Positions 12,401 through 24,138 of a DNA stretch of 64,000 nucleotides are shown here, piece after piece. The notes under the pieces were generated by a model. The model did no database searches. It worked only from the letters and a program-made list of their open reading frames with translations, and was not told the DNA's origin. A program made the translations under genes and the position numbers. How positions within the stretch are numbered: the first letter of the stretch is position 1; every line of letters begins with the position of its first letter. This stretch comes from Blumeriella jaapii (lineage: Eukaryota > Ascomycota > Leotiomycetes > Helotiales > Drepanopezizaceae): positions 248,001 through 312,000 of the forward strand of contig VWND01000012.1 in NCBI GenBank assembly GCA_009599575.1, read 5' to 3'.

Positions 12401-14185
12401 TAGCGGCAAACGGCCTTTTCAGACGAAAACGTTTTTATTCGTCTGATTTCGCTAAATAAAACGAGCAAAATATCGACGAATAAATCGCTAACGAAATCGG
12501 CTGCTTCGCTATCTGCGCTTTGGGTTTTACAAAGCCAAAAGCATTCGCGTTGTTATTTCGGCTGGCACCGCGAATAAAAAACACTAATTTCGGGCCGAAA
12601 AAGCATTCGCGTTATTATTTCGGCTGGCACCGCGAATGGATTTAACCGAAAACGATCGGAATAAGCCGACTAACGACGAAAACGAATTTTTAATCGATAA
12701 TTACGAAACCGAAGATTTTTATTTAATCGCATATTATCTAACCATTTTGTTTAAATTATTTAGCGTGCCAAATTATTAATTTAAATTATTTAAAAACCAA
12801 ACCTTCGATTATATTTTAGCCGATAGGAAGCTGTATAAAATAAAAAACAATATATATTAAAAACGCTTAGTAGTAAATAATAAAACCGATAAGTTTTAAG
12901 TTATAAAAAAAACCTACGAAAAAATGTTTTATAAAAAAGCTAAAGCCATTTACCACCGAATCAAAAACGACTTTTAATAAAAAAAATACTTCGAAAATTG
13001 CAAAGCTTTCGTTAAAAGCTGTATTTTTTGCTAAAAACGAAAGCTTGGCCGAAAAAAAAATCTATTATATCCGACGTGGTTTTTTAGAATTTAAGAAAAA
13101 ATTAATTTCGACGTTATACGCGTATTAATTACCGATCGCGGTTATATATGCTTCGTACTCGTTATTAACGATTTATTTGAATAATCTGAAAAGCGACTTT
13201 TCCGAAACGCCATTTCCGAAGCTATAGCGACCTTTTTTTAAAAAAACGTTGTATATCGCTACGGTTTGTTTAGCAAATTAAACGTCGATAATAAATTCGA
13301 AAACAAAAGCGTTATCGAGACTTTTATAAAAAAATACGAAATTCAGCGTATTTAAATTTCAGTTTATAATTCGAAAAGCAACGAATCCGTGGAACGAAGC
13401 TATAAGAATATTTTTAACGGACTTTCAAAAGCTATTCGAAAGGGCTATAAGCGTTGATCGCGGAAATTCTCGGAAATGCTTTTTGCTATGCGCATATGCA
13501 TATACGCCCCTATTAGAATAATTTTATTTTTTATTTAGTACGGCAAAAACGCTCGATTGCCCCTGGAAACAAAATAGCTTATATAAAAGCTTTATAACGT
13601 AGTTAAAATAAAAACGAAAGCAGATTTATTAGCGATAAAATCTAAACAGCTGAATTACCGCGATATAAATATAAAAAAAATAATCTTAAGAAAAAAAAAT
13701 ATAAAAAAGCAGCTAAGAAAATCTGAGATAAAACCAAGATTTTAAAAAAAACGCTAATTAAAAAAAGAAATTTGATTTTAGTTTACGACGTTCAGCGCGT
13801 TATTAACAAATCGGCCGATATTAAGCTTAATTATAAATGGCTCGAACCTTACGAAGTGTGCGAGGCCGAATTAAATAAAAGCTATTATAAGCTTACGGAA
13901 TTCGATGGAATAAAACTAAAAAAAACATTCGCCGCCAACCGATTAAAGCGATTTTATAAAAAAAACCAGCAAATTTATTTTTTGGATTTTGATTCAGACA
14001 ACGATTCCGATTTCAACGATTCCGACGACGATTCCGACCAAAGCGATTATATTCCTGAAAAAAAGGAATTCCCTGAAAAAGTCTGGAAACAGCCGAACGA
14101 CGATCCTACTACTGAAAGCACAGTTCAAGTCGTGATTCCATCCATAACCGAGGAAAAAAAAGGTGCATATAAAATTATTTATTAA
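9400..14185 (+). pseudogene. Family 1 copy A pol (protease, RT, RNase H, integrase)
   Basis: Domains in order: aspartic protease near 10120-10330 with ALLDNGTEVNCI, where Ala-Leu-Leu-Asp-Asn-Gly is the active-site loop; RT from about 10980, with YKNKWFIVAKKKKSIYKFII at 11220-11290, FFFDLFFGYDYLI near 11390 and the catalytic box LLYVNDV at 11566-11586; RT connection and RNase H at 11800-12480 (AFISVMIYYRN, ILTVDANIFD, ANGLFRRKRF); integrase zinc region and core at 12900-13500; and an open C-terminal piece from 13772 to the stop at 14185 with the GPY/F module (WLEPYEV, then AANRLKRF). The final 60 residues are Asp/Ser-rich and acidic. Many RIP-type stops and at least two frame changes are present. 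In the RT box the first Asp of YVDD is Asn. Confidence 0.85.
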
Positions 14186-14631
14186 CTGTTCTATTGTTTT
14201 TATTGCCTATTGTTTTTCTTTTTATTATATGCTATTTTATTATTTTTGTTTTGATATATACTGTTTATTTTTAAAACTTTTTTTTATATTGTTTGGGATA
14301 TTTATTATATTTTTTTTTGTTTGACTATATTTTTTGTTTATTAGAACAAAAACTTTGTATATATTTAAGCCGCATATCTGATATATTTATATTATTCGCA
14401 TATTTTACGAAAACTATCTTTTATGTATTTTATTATTTGCTACTTTCTGTATTATTTACTTTTTTCGTTATTTTGAACGGGTATTTATTTAAACAATTAT
14501 AATTTATTAGAAAAACGGCATGCGGATTTCCGTAACTTTTAAATACAAATACTTTATAATTTTCGTATTTTTTTCTATTTATTTTTTAATAAATATAACA
14601 CACTTTTTTAATTAATAAACCCATCGATATT
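14186..14631 (+). other. T-rich spacer between pol and ORF3 in copy A
   Basis: No recognised domain. A 69-codon open stretch (14293-14502) is highly hydrophobic, and related sequence is found at the same place in copies B, C and D, but length changes break its frame there. I treat it as a noncoding spacer. Confidence 0.4.
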
Positions 14632-17600
14632 ATATCGTTTCCTAAGCAAAGCGTTGCCAAACCAAGCAAATTTATTTTTAATTTATTTTGGAACGAAATT
14701 ATTATACGCAACTTTTCCGAGTTTAAGCAAGTATATAATACCGCTATTCCAAATCAATAAACAGTTTTCGTAAAAACGTTTATAAAGCAATTCGATATAA
14801 TAACTGAAAACGTTAACGAATTTTTATTCGATTACAAAAGCTTCGTTAAAGCTAAATTCGTTCGCAAAAGCTTTAATTACGACAAATTCCTGCTGAATTA
14901 TAACAACGCTTTAAAAGCTCTCGCCGAAGTAAAAAAAGTTCGAAACAACAAAAAAAAAATAACAGACCGAATATTACGCTTTTTGTTAAATCAACGAAAA
15001 AAAAATATTTAAAAATACGTTTTAAGCAAAATCACCGGTATTATTTTACTTCGGCATTTCGTTCGACTTTTCGAAACTATTATTTTTACGAAAAAAAAAG
15101 TCTGAATATTAAACGCTTATATTTTTAAAGCGCAAGCCTTAAAAACTAACAACCTAAAAGTCCGCAGATTCACAGGTTTTTTTACAGCTGTTTGCAAACT
15201 GATCGACGACGCTATACAATCGCCAAAAAAAGTTTTAATCGGCTGCGAAATCCCAAATTTAATCTTTTTTTAAAGCAAAAGACTAAGCGTCGCCAAATGC
15301 GGCATTTTTATACCGAACGAAAAAAACGACGCTATTCCGACGCTTTAAATTTACGACGACGAAAAAAACGAAAAAGCTAATATTATTTTCGTTTAATTCG
15401 AAAAAACATACGCAGTAGCAATTAATATTTTTAAAGCAATTAAAACAACTCGGCGACTTTTATTTTTAATTATCGAAAACGAATCCGAAAACGAAATTAA
15501 AAGCGTAATAATAAACAATCGTTTATTCGAATATAAAAAATCTATTATATTTATAAATATAATTCCGGAAAAAATAAAAACAAAAAACGTAAAAAAGCGC
15601 GCCGACATTTCCGAAACTCTTTTTGTTCGGAAAAAAAAAAAAAAACTATTCACGTCGTTAGCAAAAAAGGCACCGCGAGTAAAAACAGCCGGAAATCGAC
15701 GCCGAATTACAAATTTTAAGCTAATTAATAAAAAACGCGACGATTTTACGAAATCAGATTTAAAAAACACCGGCATTCCGAAAAAAAAAAACTTAAACGA
15801 TTCGGAATTTAATTTCTCGAAACTAAATATACAAACACCAGAAACGCCTGCCGCGTTCAAAAACGTCGTACCGCCACCGCCAATACTTCAGATTTTAATA
15901 AAAGCATTTAAAATCTCGACCATTGCACGTTTCGACCGAAAAAGCCTAAAAAGAAATATCGAAGTTATCGCGGAAGAAATTACACAAAAAGCATAAAATC
16001 AAATTATTTTGCTTAAAACTTTCGTTTTCGACGACGAAACGATTTAAAAGTTTTATTTCGATATTTTTATACAAAAACTAAATGAATCCGTCAGCTTTTT
16101 TTCTTTTGCTTCGAACGAAAACTAAATCAAGTTTTTTTCGGAAAATTATAAGTATAATACGCTAAAGCAAATAAAAAAAACTTTTGAAAACGGTAACCTG
16201 TTTTTATTCGAGCTTTTTTTCGCTGAAAAACTCCGATTTTTTAATTTCGTTTTTATAAATAACGTTAACGCTAAAAAAAACGGCAAATTCTGCTATTTTC
16301 ACGTGCGCTATTACGCGGCGTATTGCGATTTAATCACAAAAAAAATCGACGTTATCGGCTTCGTTAATCGATTCGCTGCTATCAGAAATTCGGATTACGA
16401 CGTATTCGAAATTGATTTTAATAATTAATTTATATTCCGACGAAAAACTGCGAGAATTATTTAAGCGCGTGCTAAAGCTTACCTGGGCTACGCAAATTTC
16501 AAAGCAAACCTTAAAGCATTCAGCGCGATTACGAAGCTCGACTGAAACGTAAAAAAATAAAAGCAACAAGTATTTCTAAAAGCCGACTTTTTTGGCTTTT
16601 CGACCGAAAATATTTTTTAGAATCTATCCGAATTAAGCTGCGAATTCGTTAATTACGTAAGATTTCACAACGAAAAAAACAAGCCATTATTGCATTTATA
16701 AAAAAAAAAATAATTATATATAAGTATTATTTCCGATTAATTAAAACCTAAAAAGCGCCTACAGCTTTTTTCGCTAATATGTTTTATAATTTTATTTAAT
16801 AAGCTTTTAAAATGCATTCCGGCTTTTATTTCGCTGTTTTGATTATCCGAAACTTTGGAAATTGCCGCTTCGTGGCATATTCTGACGTTCCGATCGCTTT
16901 AAATCTCGCTAGCTCCGACCGTATTACAATCACAAAGTTCGATATCGCCGATTTTTAAAAAAAAAAAAAAATCGAAAACTTTATCGACGTTATTTTCGAT
17001 TATCACGTTTTGTTTGTACTCGCATATAATTCGAAAATAATCGAAGCTTACTTGCAATTATACCACGACGCTAAGCTGACTAAAACCATCTAGAAAAGCT
17101 TAGCTTTTTCGTATTTCAGCGCGTTTAAAGCAGTGATTTCGGCTATTTTATCGGATTACGAAACCGAAAACTACGAAATAAAAAATAAAATAACTTTTGT
17201 CAGTTTTTCGACTAAGCAAAAAGTTTTCGTTAAATTTAGAATCTAAAAAACCGACGGCGTAATATTAGTTTACTCGAATAATTATACGACGCAGAAATAC
17301 AAAAACTATTTCGAAAACGATAATTTAATAAGCAATTTAATATTATTTATACTGCGGCGAAAGCAATTATAGTATTTTCGGTAATTTCGATTGCAAACGA
17401 TTATTTCCGAACCATTCCGTAGAATAGTTTTTTTTATAGGCCTCGAAGCTTTTTTAAAAGCATTCGTCGGTAAACAACCGTAGTCCGATCTATTAATTTT
17501 ACGCGAAGCAAAAGCGTTAATCGGTTTTAATTACGACGAACTAATCGATTATTTCTACGATTTTAATATAAAACTTTTTAACGCCTTTTGCAAAGCGTAA

Positions 17601-17844
17601 AACCACGTTTAAAAGCTGGAATTTATTATACGCAGAAAAATCGTAAAAAATATTCGTGGCGGCGATATTTAATAATATTATCGACGAAAAAGCTATTCGA
17701 ACGTTCGTAAATTTAAACGATACTTCGATTAATATTTTATCGAATTACTTTTTAAAAAAGCAAAATAAACAAAATGATTTAAACGATAAGCGAAACGCTA
17801 CCTTTTCGCAAAAGCTAATAGCAAAAAGGCCAAAAACGGGTTAA
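14632..17844 (+). pseudogene. Family 1 copy A ORF3, unknown protein of about 1,070 residues
   Basis: One frame runs from 14632 to TAA at 17842-17844. The likely start is ATA here (ATG decayed in TpG context), followed by SFPKQSVAKPSKFIFN. Interruptions are almost all TAA/TAG, plus a few TGA. Legible segments: FNYDKFLLNYNNALKALAEV near 14870; KKRADISETLFVRKK near 15590; ARFDRKSLKRNIEVIAEEI near 15925; GKFCYFHVRYYAAYCDLITK near 16285; NSDYDVFEIDFNN near 16390; FSYFSAFKAV near 17110; and the open end 17656-17844 (NIIDEKAIRTFVNLNDTS). Parts are basic (KKKRK-like) and others hydrophobic, but I see no clear signal peptide, membrane anchor, RT or transposase motif. The same frame recurs in copies B, C, D and E, so it belonged to the element. 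Function unknown; an env-like or accessory role is only a guess. Confidence 0.7.
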
Positions 17845-17990
17845 AAAACCGAAAAAGTATAAAATTAAAAAATTCGGTTTTTGATTAATTGGTTTTTAAA
17901 TTATATAAAATAAACTAGATTGCATTTATTAGAATTATATTTTTCTTTGGTCGTAATCAAAAACGACTACGTATATTATTTAAAATAAAA
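17845..17990 (+). other. 3' untranslated region and polypurine tract of copy A
   Basis: A short noncoding stretch before the 3' LTR. The last bases are A-rich here. In the less mutated copy E the equivalent reads gggacagga just before the LTR, a good polypurine tract. Confidence 0.55.
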
Positions 17991-18257
17991 TGTAAAACGG
18001 TAATATCTTATATTAATAAAAGTTGATAATTTTAGTTATAATCGATACATAAATCCCTTCGAGATCCTCTGCCACTAACTACTTTCAACAGATATAAAAG
18101 TAAAGCACCCCCTTAGATAATACTATAAGCACGCAGTTTAATTTATACCTTCATTCATTTTTTTTTTCCTTTTTTCAGTTTTTTTTAGGGATTCCCTAGA
18201 CTATTTTATCTATCGACATGTGGCCGTATCAGTCTGGTTTTCCTACCTACTTTTACA
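17991..18257 (+). repeat. Family 1 copy A, 3' LTR (267 bp)
   Basis: It starts TGTAAAACGG and ends TTTTACA followed by the ccgc duplication. It is the mirror of the 5' LTR pattern: the inner start is strongly mutated, while the outer 60 bases (gtatcagtctgg and after) are unmutated. Confidence 0.95.
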
Positions 18258-18800
18258 CCGCGTTTGTATAATCGTCGGGATTTTCGAAAAATATTAAAAT
18301 ATCGTCGAAGTAAATTATACACGTAATATTTATTAAACCGACTAAAGCTTAATTAATATATGCTTGGAAAATTGCTAGTGCGTTCGAAAAGCCGAAAAGT
18401 AATACGTAGTATTCGAAGTGTCCGTAACGAATGCGAAACGCAGTTTTCCATTTATTTCCCTTTTTTATTCGAAAGCGGTAATACGCCCAAATAAAATCTA
18501 GCTTAGTAAATATTTTAACTTTTTTTAAACGATCCAAAGTTTCGCTGATAAAAAGTAAAAAAGTTCGATTTTTAACCGTAACTGCGTTTAGATTTTTATA
18601 ATCGACGCATAATCGTAAACTTTCGTTTTTTTTCGATATAAATATTACCGGTGCGCCGGCAAAACTAATAAATCTTTTTATCCAGCCTTTTTTTAAATTC
18701 GAATCGAAATATTCGCGTAATTCGGTAAATTTAAATTCCGACAAAAAGTAAACTGGTTCTTAAAAAAAGTTTTTTTTTTCCGCGAAATTTATTCGATGCT
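18258..18800 (-). pseudogene. Family 2 RT N-terminal part (continues at 6977)
   Basis: The minus-strand stretch 18744-18349 is open: ELREYFDSNLKKGWIKRF, GAPVIFISKKNESLRLCVDY, NLNAVTVKNR and FTKLDFIWAYYRFRIKKG, all canonical Ty3/Gypsy RT motifs (GSPVLFVKKKDG.LR.CVDYR.LN, LDL..AYH.IRI). Downstream near 18310-18260 the catalytic YFDDILIFSKN is legible just before the copy A junction. Pro-to-Leu/Phe, Gly-to-Lys and Trp-to-stop type replacements fit RIP. This is the best-preserved coding stretch of family 2. Confidence 0.9.
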
Positions 18801-18899
18801 CTATAAAATAGTAAAAAGCTAAAATAACCGCGGCGGTATCGTCGAATACATCGGCGTAATCGACGTATTTAAAAGGTAATTAATGCTGTTTTTTAATAG

Positions 18900-19400
18900 C
18901 TTTTTTCAAAACGATATAAAACGCTTGCTTTTTTTTGGATTTCTTTTTAACGTTTAATTATAACGAAATTAAATTATAAGCGTTCGATTGGGTATCGCTA
19001 CGATTTAGCTCGAAAACTTATAACGGGGTCGATATTTCGCAACTAAAAAAACTCTAGGATAAATAAAACCTCTGGAATATTTATATCGCAAACCACGAAA
19101 TCGCTTTGTATTTTTTTAATTATTTTATAACTATTAATAGCGCGAATAAATTACGTATACGTATCGTAAATAATTACTTTTCTTTTTTCAACCGTAAATA
19201 AATTAATACGTTTTTGAGTTGGTTTTTATTTACATTTAATTAACAATTTTTAAATTACGTAATTTTTTTTCGCGCCGCAATCGATAAAAGCTCGTTTCGT
19301 ACGAATTTCGCTTTTGGCTTTTTTAATTTCGATTGAAATTATTATTTTTTGTTTTTTTTCTTCGTTCGATTTTATTGGCAGCGACGAAATTAAAATCGAG
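18900..19400 (-). pseudogene. Family 2 aspartic protease
   Basis: Near 19310-19255 the minus strand reads RAFIDCGAKKNYVI, the (L/F)IDxGA active-site loop of retroviral-type proteases (Asp-Cys-Gly-Ala). It lies between the Gag zinc knuckle and RT, as expected in Gag-Pol. Stops are of RIP type. Confidence 0.7.
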
Positions 19401-19479
19401 CGGAAGCTTTTTCCGAATCCTTAGATTTATTAGCTTCGAAGCAATTTAGGCTATATATTCTTTTCTGTTGCATTTATAA

Positions 19480-20940
19480 TATTCGATTTCTGGACAATTA
19501 GCTATACGATACCTTTTTTTTTGGCAGCGATTGCATTTCGAAAAATAAAAAAAATCGTTAAAAGTTCTAGGATTTCAAAGGATTTTATTAAAATTATCGT
19601 TTTTTCTTTTTCGTTTTTCTTTTTATAACGTATTTTCGAATCGAAAACGATATATATTTGTTTTAGCTTTTAAGCTTTAATCGTAAATATAAGTTTTTTT
19701 TTTCCTTTTTTTTTTACGCTCGTTTCGTCGTTTATTATTTTTCGTTTCGTCGTTGATAATTTTATTAGCATTTTCGATACGACGAGCGATTAATATTAAT
19801 TTTTCGTACGAATTTATAATTATAATATTATTTCGTTTAATAATTTTTTTTCGAAAAATAGGTCGGAGTTTTGCGAAAAGCATTTTTCTTTTAGTCGCAT
19901 CGTTTGTTATTTGCAATTGCTATTCGAAATTATTCAAATAAGCAACGAAATCGTTAATTAATTTATATTTTTTTTGCTTCGTTTTATCGTATAAATTCGA
20001 AGCCGCGATTTTTCGATTTTTCGTATTTATCAGAAAATCCAATATTTATTTTTTAAAATCGTTTTATATGGTTCGAATATTCGTAAAACGTCGTTCGTAT
20101 CCGGTTTATTTTTTTTTTATTTTATCGTCGAAAGCTAAAACACAAGCGTTAATTTTCTTTTGATCGGTACAAAATATTATTTTTTATCCTGGCGAAAGCT
20201 TCGCTTTGTACGCCGAATAAAAGATTAAGCTTTTTTAATATTTTTTCTTCGATATATTAAAAAATCTTTTTTTTTTAATACTTTTCGGCTCGAATTCGTT
20301 ATATTTTTTACAAAAGATATAATATGCTTAAAAAAAATGCTAGGTCGTTTCCAATAGGTATTATTATCGTAATACTTCGAAAATACTTTATAATAATCGC
20401 CGGCTTAAATTATTTTCTGTTTTTTTTCAATTAGGACGGTATTAAGAAATATAAAAACCTTTTTTTCGATATTTTCGAAAGCGTTAAGTTTTCGTTGAAA
20501 TTGTTTAATTTTTTTTCGGAATTCGTTTCGGCGTTTTTTGGTTTTTTCGAATTTTTTAATTGTTTCGTAAATTTTTTTTTCAGTTTTTTTCTGCTTTATT
20601 TTAGCTCGTATTTTTTTTATTCTTTTACGTTTATCGTTTTTTTTTTGTTCGGCGCGGATTCGTTCATCAGCTAAATAAATCAGAGTCTCGGTAAAAGGTT
20701 TTTCCGAATCGCTTTAAACGTGGCCTTTTTTAATAATTTTTTCGATAAAAAAAATTGGAAAATCGTCGCGCTTTGATAATAGAGTATTTTCGGCCTTTAA
20801 TAAAGCTAATAACGTTAAAAAAGACGATAATACGAAGTTTTTCTAAGCAGCCGAAAATGCTAAGTTTTTTTAAATAGCTGAAAATGCCTGTTTTTTGCGA
20901 ATGCGAAAAGCTATAATATCGATAATAACGATGTAAATGT
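19480..20940 (-). pseudogene. Family 2 gag
   Basis: On the minus strand a Lys/Arg-rich Gag-like stretch (19916-19677: KLRPIFRKKIIKRN, SYEKLILIARRIENANKI) is followed by a zinc knuckle near 19540-19490, KCNRCQKKRYRIANC, a CCHC motif in which the His codon now reads Tyr (CAC/CAT to TAC/TAT). The N-terminal half (20900-20000) is Lys/Glu-rich and heavily mutated, so the start cannot be set. It lies directly upstream of the protease in element orientation. Confidence 0.7.
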
Positions 20941-21006
20941 AATAATATAATAAAAGATTATTTTAATAATATCGAACTGCCGTTTCGGTAAATAGAAAAA
21001 TCAAAA

Positions 21007-21419
21007 TATAAAAATTAAAAAGCAGAAAAACATTAATTTAAACAATAAAGCTCAGATAAAATTGGATTAATAATCAGATTGATTTTTACTTTTTATATTT
21101 CTAATAAAAAACGTATATAAGTATAAAAGGAGGGGTAAAGCCTTCGAAAAAAGTATTTCTCAGAAAACCAAGCGAATCCCATTTAATATGCTTTTCCAAC
21201 CTCTATTCCGACCTTTTCTCATTCTTTTTAATATAACCCTAATAACTGGTTTCTTAGCAATCACTCCTATAAAATGTTTTACCTAAATATCATTTCCAGC
21301 TCTTATAGTATTATCCGGCCCCTACGGCCTATCCGCAGAAAATGCTATTCGAGGGTTGGTAGGAGGCAGAGGGTCTTGGCGGATCACCTGACTTATACAC
21401 GTGATGTTGGTTCCTGACA
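21007..21419 (-). repeat. Family 2 LTR (5' LTR), 413 bp
   Basis: It aligns with 2787-3199 and ends CTGACA followed by taccg (21420-21424). The outer (right) part keeps GC-rich sequence such as ggcagagggtcttggcgg; the inner (left) start is heavily C-to-T/G-to-A changed. Confidence 0.92.
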
Positions 21420-21424
21420 TACCG

Positions 21425-22500
21425 ACGATTCGTTATTTTATCGAATTTTGCAAATAAAAAAATTATATTAGCGTTTTATTTATACGTCGAACGTTTAAAA
21501 ACGGTCTAAAACGACTTTTATATTTTTCGTTCTGATAGCGAAAGCTTAAATTTTTCTATTGTATTCGTTTTTTATCAGAAATATTTACGTCGAGCCGTTG
21601 TAAACTTTTTTACGATTTTTAAAATAATCGTAAAAATCTTAGCCGATACAAAAGAAAAGTCTGAAAAACTGTGTTTTTTAATATTACTTTTGAAATTATT
21701 TGCTCCGAATGCGTAATAGCATACTTTTCGCATTTCATTCTAATTAAGCTCTTGATTTTTATTTTACGAATATTCTCGACCAGCTTTTCGAGCGCGTTTT
21801 TATTCAAATGGCCCGAACGAAAATGCTATAAGCGCGTATCGTTATTTCGATCGTACGTAAACACGCTGCTTTTTTTAAACTTATAACGCGTATAACGTTT
21901 CGAAATTATATAAATTATCAAACCGGGCGAATCACGTTTTAAAAAATTTAAATTGTCACGTGGAAAATGCGAATAAAAAAAGCAATTGATTTTAATATAT
22001 TTAAATATACAAAAATCGGCGATCGTTTAATATTAACGTTTTAAAATAAAGTTTTTAAAGCTTTTAAAACGAAAAATATTATCCGACCTTTAAAATCAGT
22101 AACTTTTTTTAGCCAAAAAACTAACGGAAATAATATTAATAATAAAATCTAAAACGAACGCCACGTTGTTAAAAACCATATTCCAAGATTTTTTATTTTT
22201 TTTGCGAAAAGCTTTTTTTATCAAACGACTTTTTTTTCCGACGATTAAAAAACTCTGTATGCTTGCATAAACGCTGTTAATAAGATTATCAACTTTTTTT
22301 ATAAAACCTTTCGATAAAAAAATTCTTATCGTTTATTAAATAAATTTTAAAACAGTTGTTTAAAAAAAATACTTTTATTTAAAAAATAATATTAACCAAG
22401 CTTTAAAGCCAGAACGTTGATTCCGAAATGCTTTTTAATCGCATTAAAACAAAAAAGACAGAAAGTTGCGGTAAAAGACTTTTTTTAATCGTTTTTAAAA
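21425..22500 (-). pseudogene. Copia integrase, N-terminal part and core start
   Basis: The minus-strand stretch 21807-21619 is open: MNKNALEKLVENIRKIKIK, then MKCEKYAITHSEQII. This is the GAG-pre-integrase/HHCC region (GH.N..AL..L, then C..C with the second Cys now Tyr). The integrase core follows (YDYFKNRKKVYNGST, FLIKNEYNRKI) and runs to 21425, where the family 2 insertion begins. It resumes at 2786 with ISKYQK, LELILFYVYQLNGSIE, matching the Q.NG..ER region. The upstream part to about 22500 should contain the Copia protease, but I could not read its motif. Confidence 0.75.
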
Positions 22501-24100
22501 ATTGATTTTGGAATTTATTTTGGCTTATTTATTAAAATTCCAAGAATTTTGTTAATTGCGATTATTTAAATATTTTTTTTATTTAAAGTTTTCAAAGCTT
22601 TTTTATAATTAAAAAACAGCTTTTTTCGTATTTCAACGATTTTCTGTTTATCTAAAAAATTAAAAAAAGTCTTTTTTTTACAACGATTATTTATTGCGTA
22701 CAAAAGCTTTTTACAATCGGTTGAGAAATAAAAATGGCGCTTTTTGAAAATATCGCATAAGCAGTTATACTTTTTTTTTTTTTTCTTTTTTGCCTTTTTC
22801 TTTTTTTTTTCCACGATTTTTTCGAAATATCGTTGTTTTTAAAATCGAAAAGAAAAATGGCGAAAACTCCGATTTTTCGGCCTGAATTGTCGAATTTTCG
22901 GTTATTTTTAAAAAAAAAAATTATAAAACTTAATTCGATTAAAATCTTTTTTATTAAAAGGCCGGCAAGTTCGTTTTCCAGATATTTAGCCTTTTTGCCG
23001 TTCGCTTATTATAAATTAATATATGCGGCGATTGCGTCGAAAAAATCGATAATAACGTAGCGGCCATTTATATCAGAAATCTTATATTCGATAATTGTTT
23101 TGTAAACGGTTTGCTATTTTTTCACTTATTCGATTATATTTATTTTTCCGTTATACGCCTTGCGAAAAGTGTTTTTGTAATTAAATCTAACGAAGCTAAC
23201 CACGGAAAAATATGCAAAAGCAATATCCTTTTTCAAAATACGAACGAATGCTTAAAATAATCTTTGCTTTTTTTTATAATATAGATTTTTAACTTTTCGT
23301 ATATTCCTATTTATTAACGCATTTTTCTTGCAAATCAGTATATAAAAAGTGGCGTACGCTTTTTTATTATTAATAGCGTTAATTTCCGATTAAATAATTA
23401 TAAAATTTATCAAACTAGTTTTTATAATTAAAAAAACTTAATCGAGCAACTTCTGGTAAGCAATAACGTACTCCTGCCACTTTTTAAGCTTTTTTTTTAA
23501 ATAGTTTTTCGAAAAATAATCGATTTTATTTTTCAAATCGTCGAAAATCAGATTGGCTGGTCGAAGTCTGTCGAAGAAATTATTAATCGTAACGGCGGCC
23601 TTTTCTGCTTCGGTTATACCGTTGTATTCGGCGCATTTTCGATCGTAGTTTGCTTAGCGCTTTTTGTTTTTTTAATCGATAAACTGATAAAAAAACTGTT
23701 TTTATAATCGTTTATTAATAAAAAAGCGAAATAAGAAATCAAAATCGGTATAATCGAAAGGAAGAATCTCTGATCGGTGAAATTTGTACGCTTCCAATTA
23801 AAAGATCTACGATTTTGAATCGTAAAAAAAAACCTTTTTTTTCGTAAAAGCCGATATATTGTTTTCGTTGTGAAAAATCGATTAATTAGATTAAAAAAAA
23901 TAAAAAAAAAAAAATAAGATTTGTAAATTAAAAAGTTCGAAAAATTAATATTTCCCGCATTTTTAATAGCCTTTTATCGATTCGTAGCCTTTTGCCAAAT
24001 AAGAAAAACTCTGTAAAATATAACCTTTTACGAATTTTTTTAACAGTTCGAATAAATTGACCGGTAAAAGCTTTCAACGAGTCTCTTAGCGTATGTATTA
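22500..24100 (-). pseudogene. Copia gag
   Basis: On the minus strand a Gag-like helical region (near 23560-23430: NLIFDDLKNKIDYFSKNYLK, LKKWQEYVIAYQKLL) is followed by FDAIAAYINL near 23040. Then comes an open stretch 22814-22566 with a zinc knuckle CLCDIFKKRHFYFSTDC (C-X-C...H...C) after a poly-Lys stretch. This is typical of Copia Gag, in which a UBN2-like region precedes a single knuckle. Stops are RIP type. The start codon was not identified. Confidence 0.65.
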
Positions 24101-24138
24101 CAGAAAAAAGCTTATTAATTAGCTTCGGAACTCATAAC

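Larger units (their letters stand above)
6978..18257 (+). mobile_element. Family 1 Ty3-like retrotransposon, copy A, full length (11,280 bp)
   Basis: It is bounded by 267-bp LTRs with perfect 7-bp terminal inverted repeats (TGTAAAA...TTTTACA) and a ccgc duplication. The order is LTR, leader with PBS, gag (7371 to about 9430), pol (to 14185), spacer, ORF3 (14632-17844), LTR. It serves as the reference copy because it is uninterrupted. It contains RIP-type stops in every gene and a few single-base length changes in poly-A tracts, so it is not active. It sits in the RT gene of the family 2 element. Confidence 0.95.
2787..21419 (-). mobile_element. Ty3/Gypsy retrotransposon family 2, full length, interrupted by family 1 copy A
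   Basis: Two 413-bp LTRs (2787-3199 and 21007-21419) with TG...CA ends are flanked by the duplication taccg. Without the nested copy A the element is about 7.35 kb. On the minus strand the order is gag (20900-19480), protease (near 19280), RT (18744-18258 continued 6977-6790), RNase H (6790-6300), integrase (6100-4600), which is the Ty3/Gypsy order. Near the 3' LTR there is an extra frame on the opposite strand (3434-4138). All pol frames carry RIP-type stops, so the element is inactive. It inserted into the Copia integrase gene. Confidence 0.9.

Noticed and set aside
15192..15380. Arg/Lys-rich plus-strand frame (KRRRKKRKS)
   Set aside because: It lies in ORF3 in a shifted frame and arises from gac/cga-rich sequence; a local frame change would be needed to make it real.
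15393..15860. 155-codon minus-strand frame in copy A, and the frame at 16330-16569
   Set aside because: Both are antisense shadows of ORF3; the sense frame is collinear in five copies.
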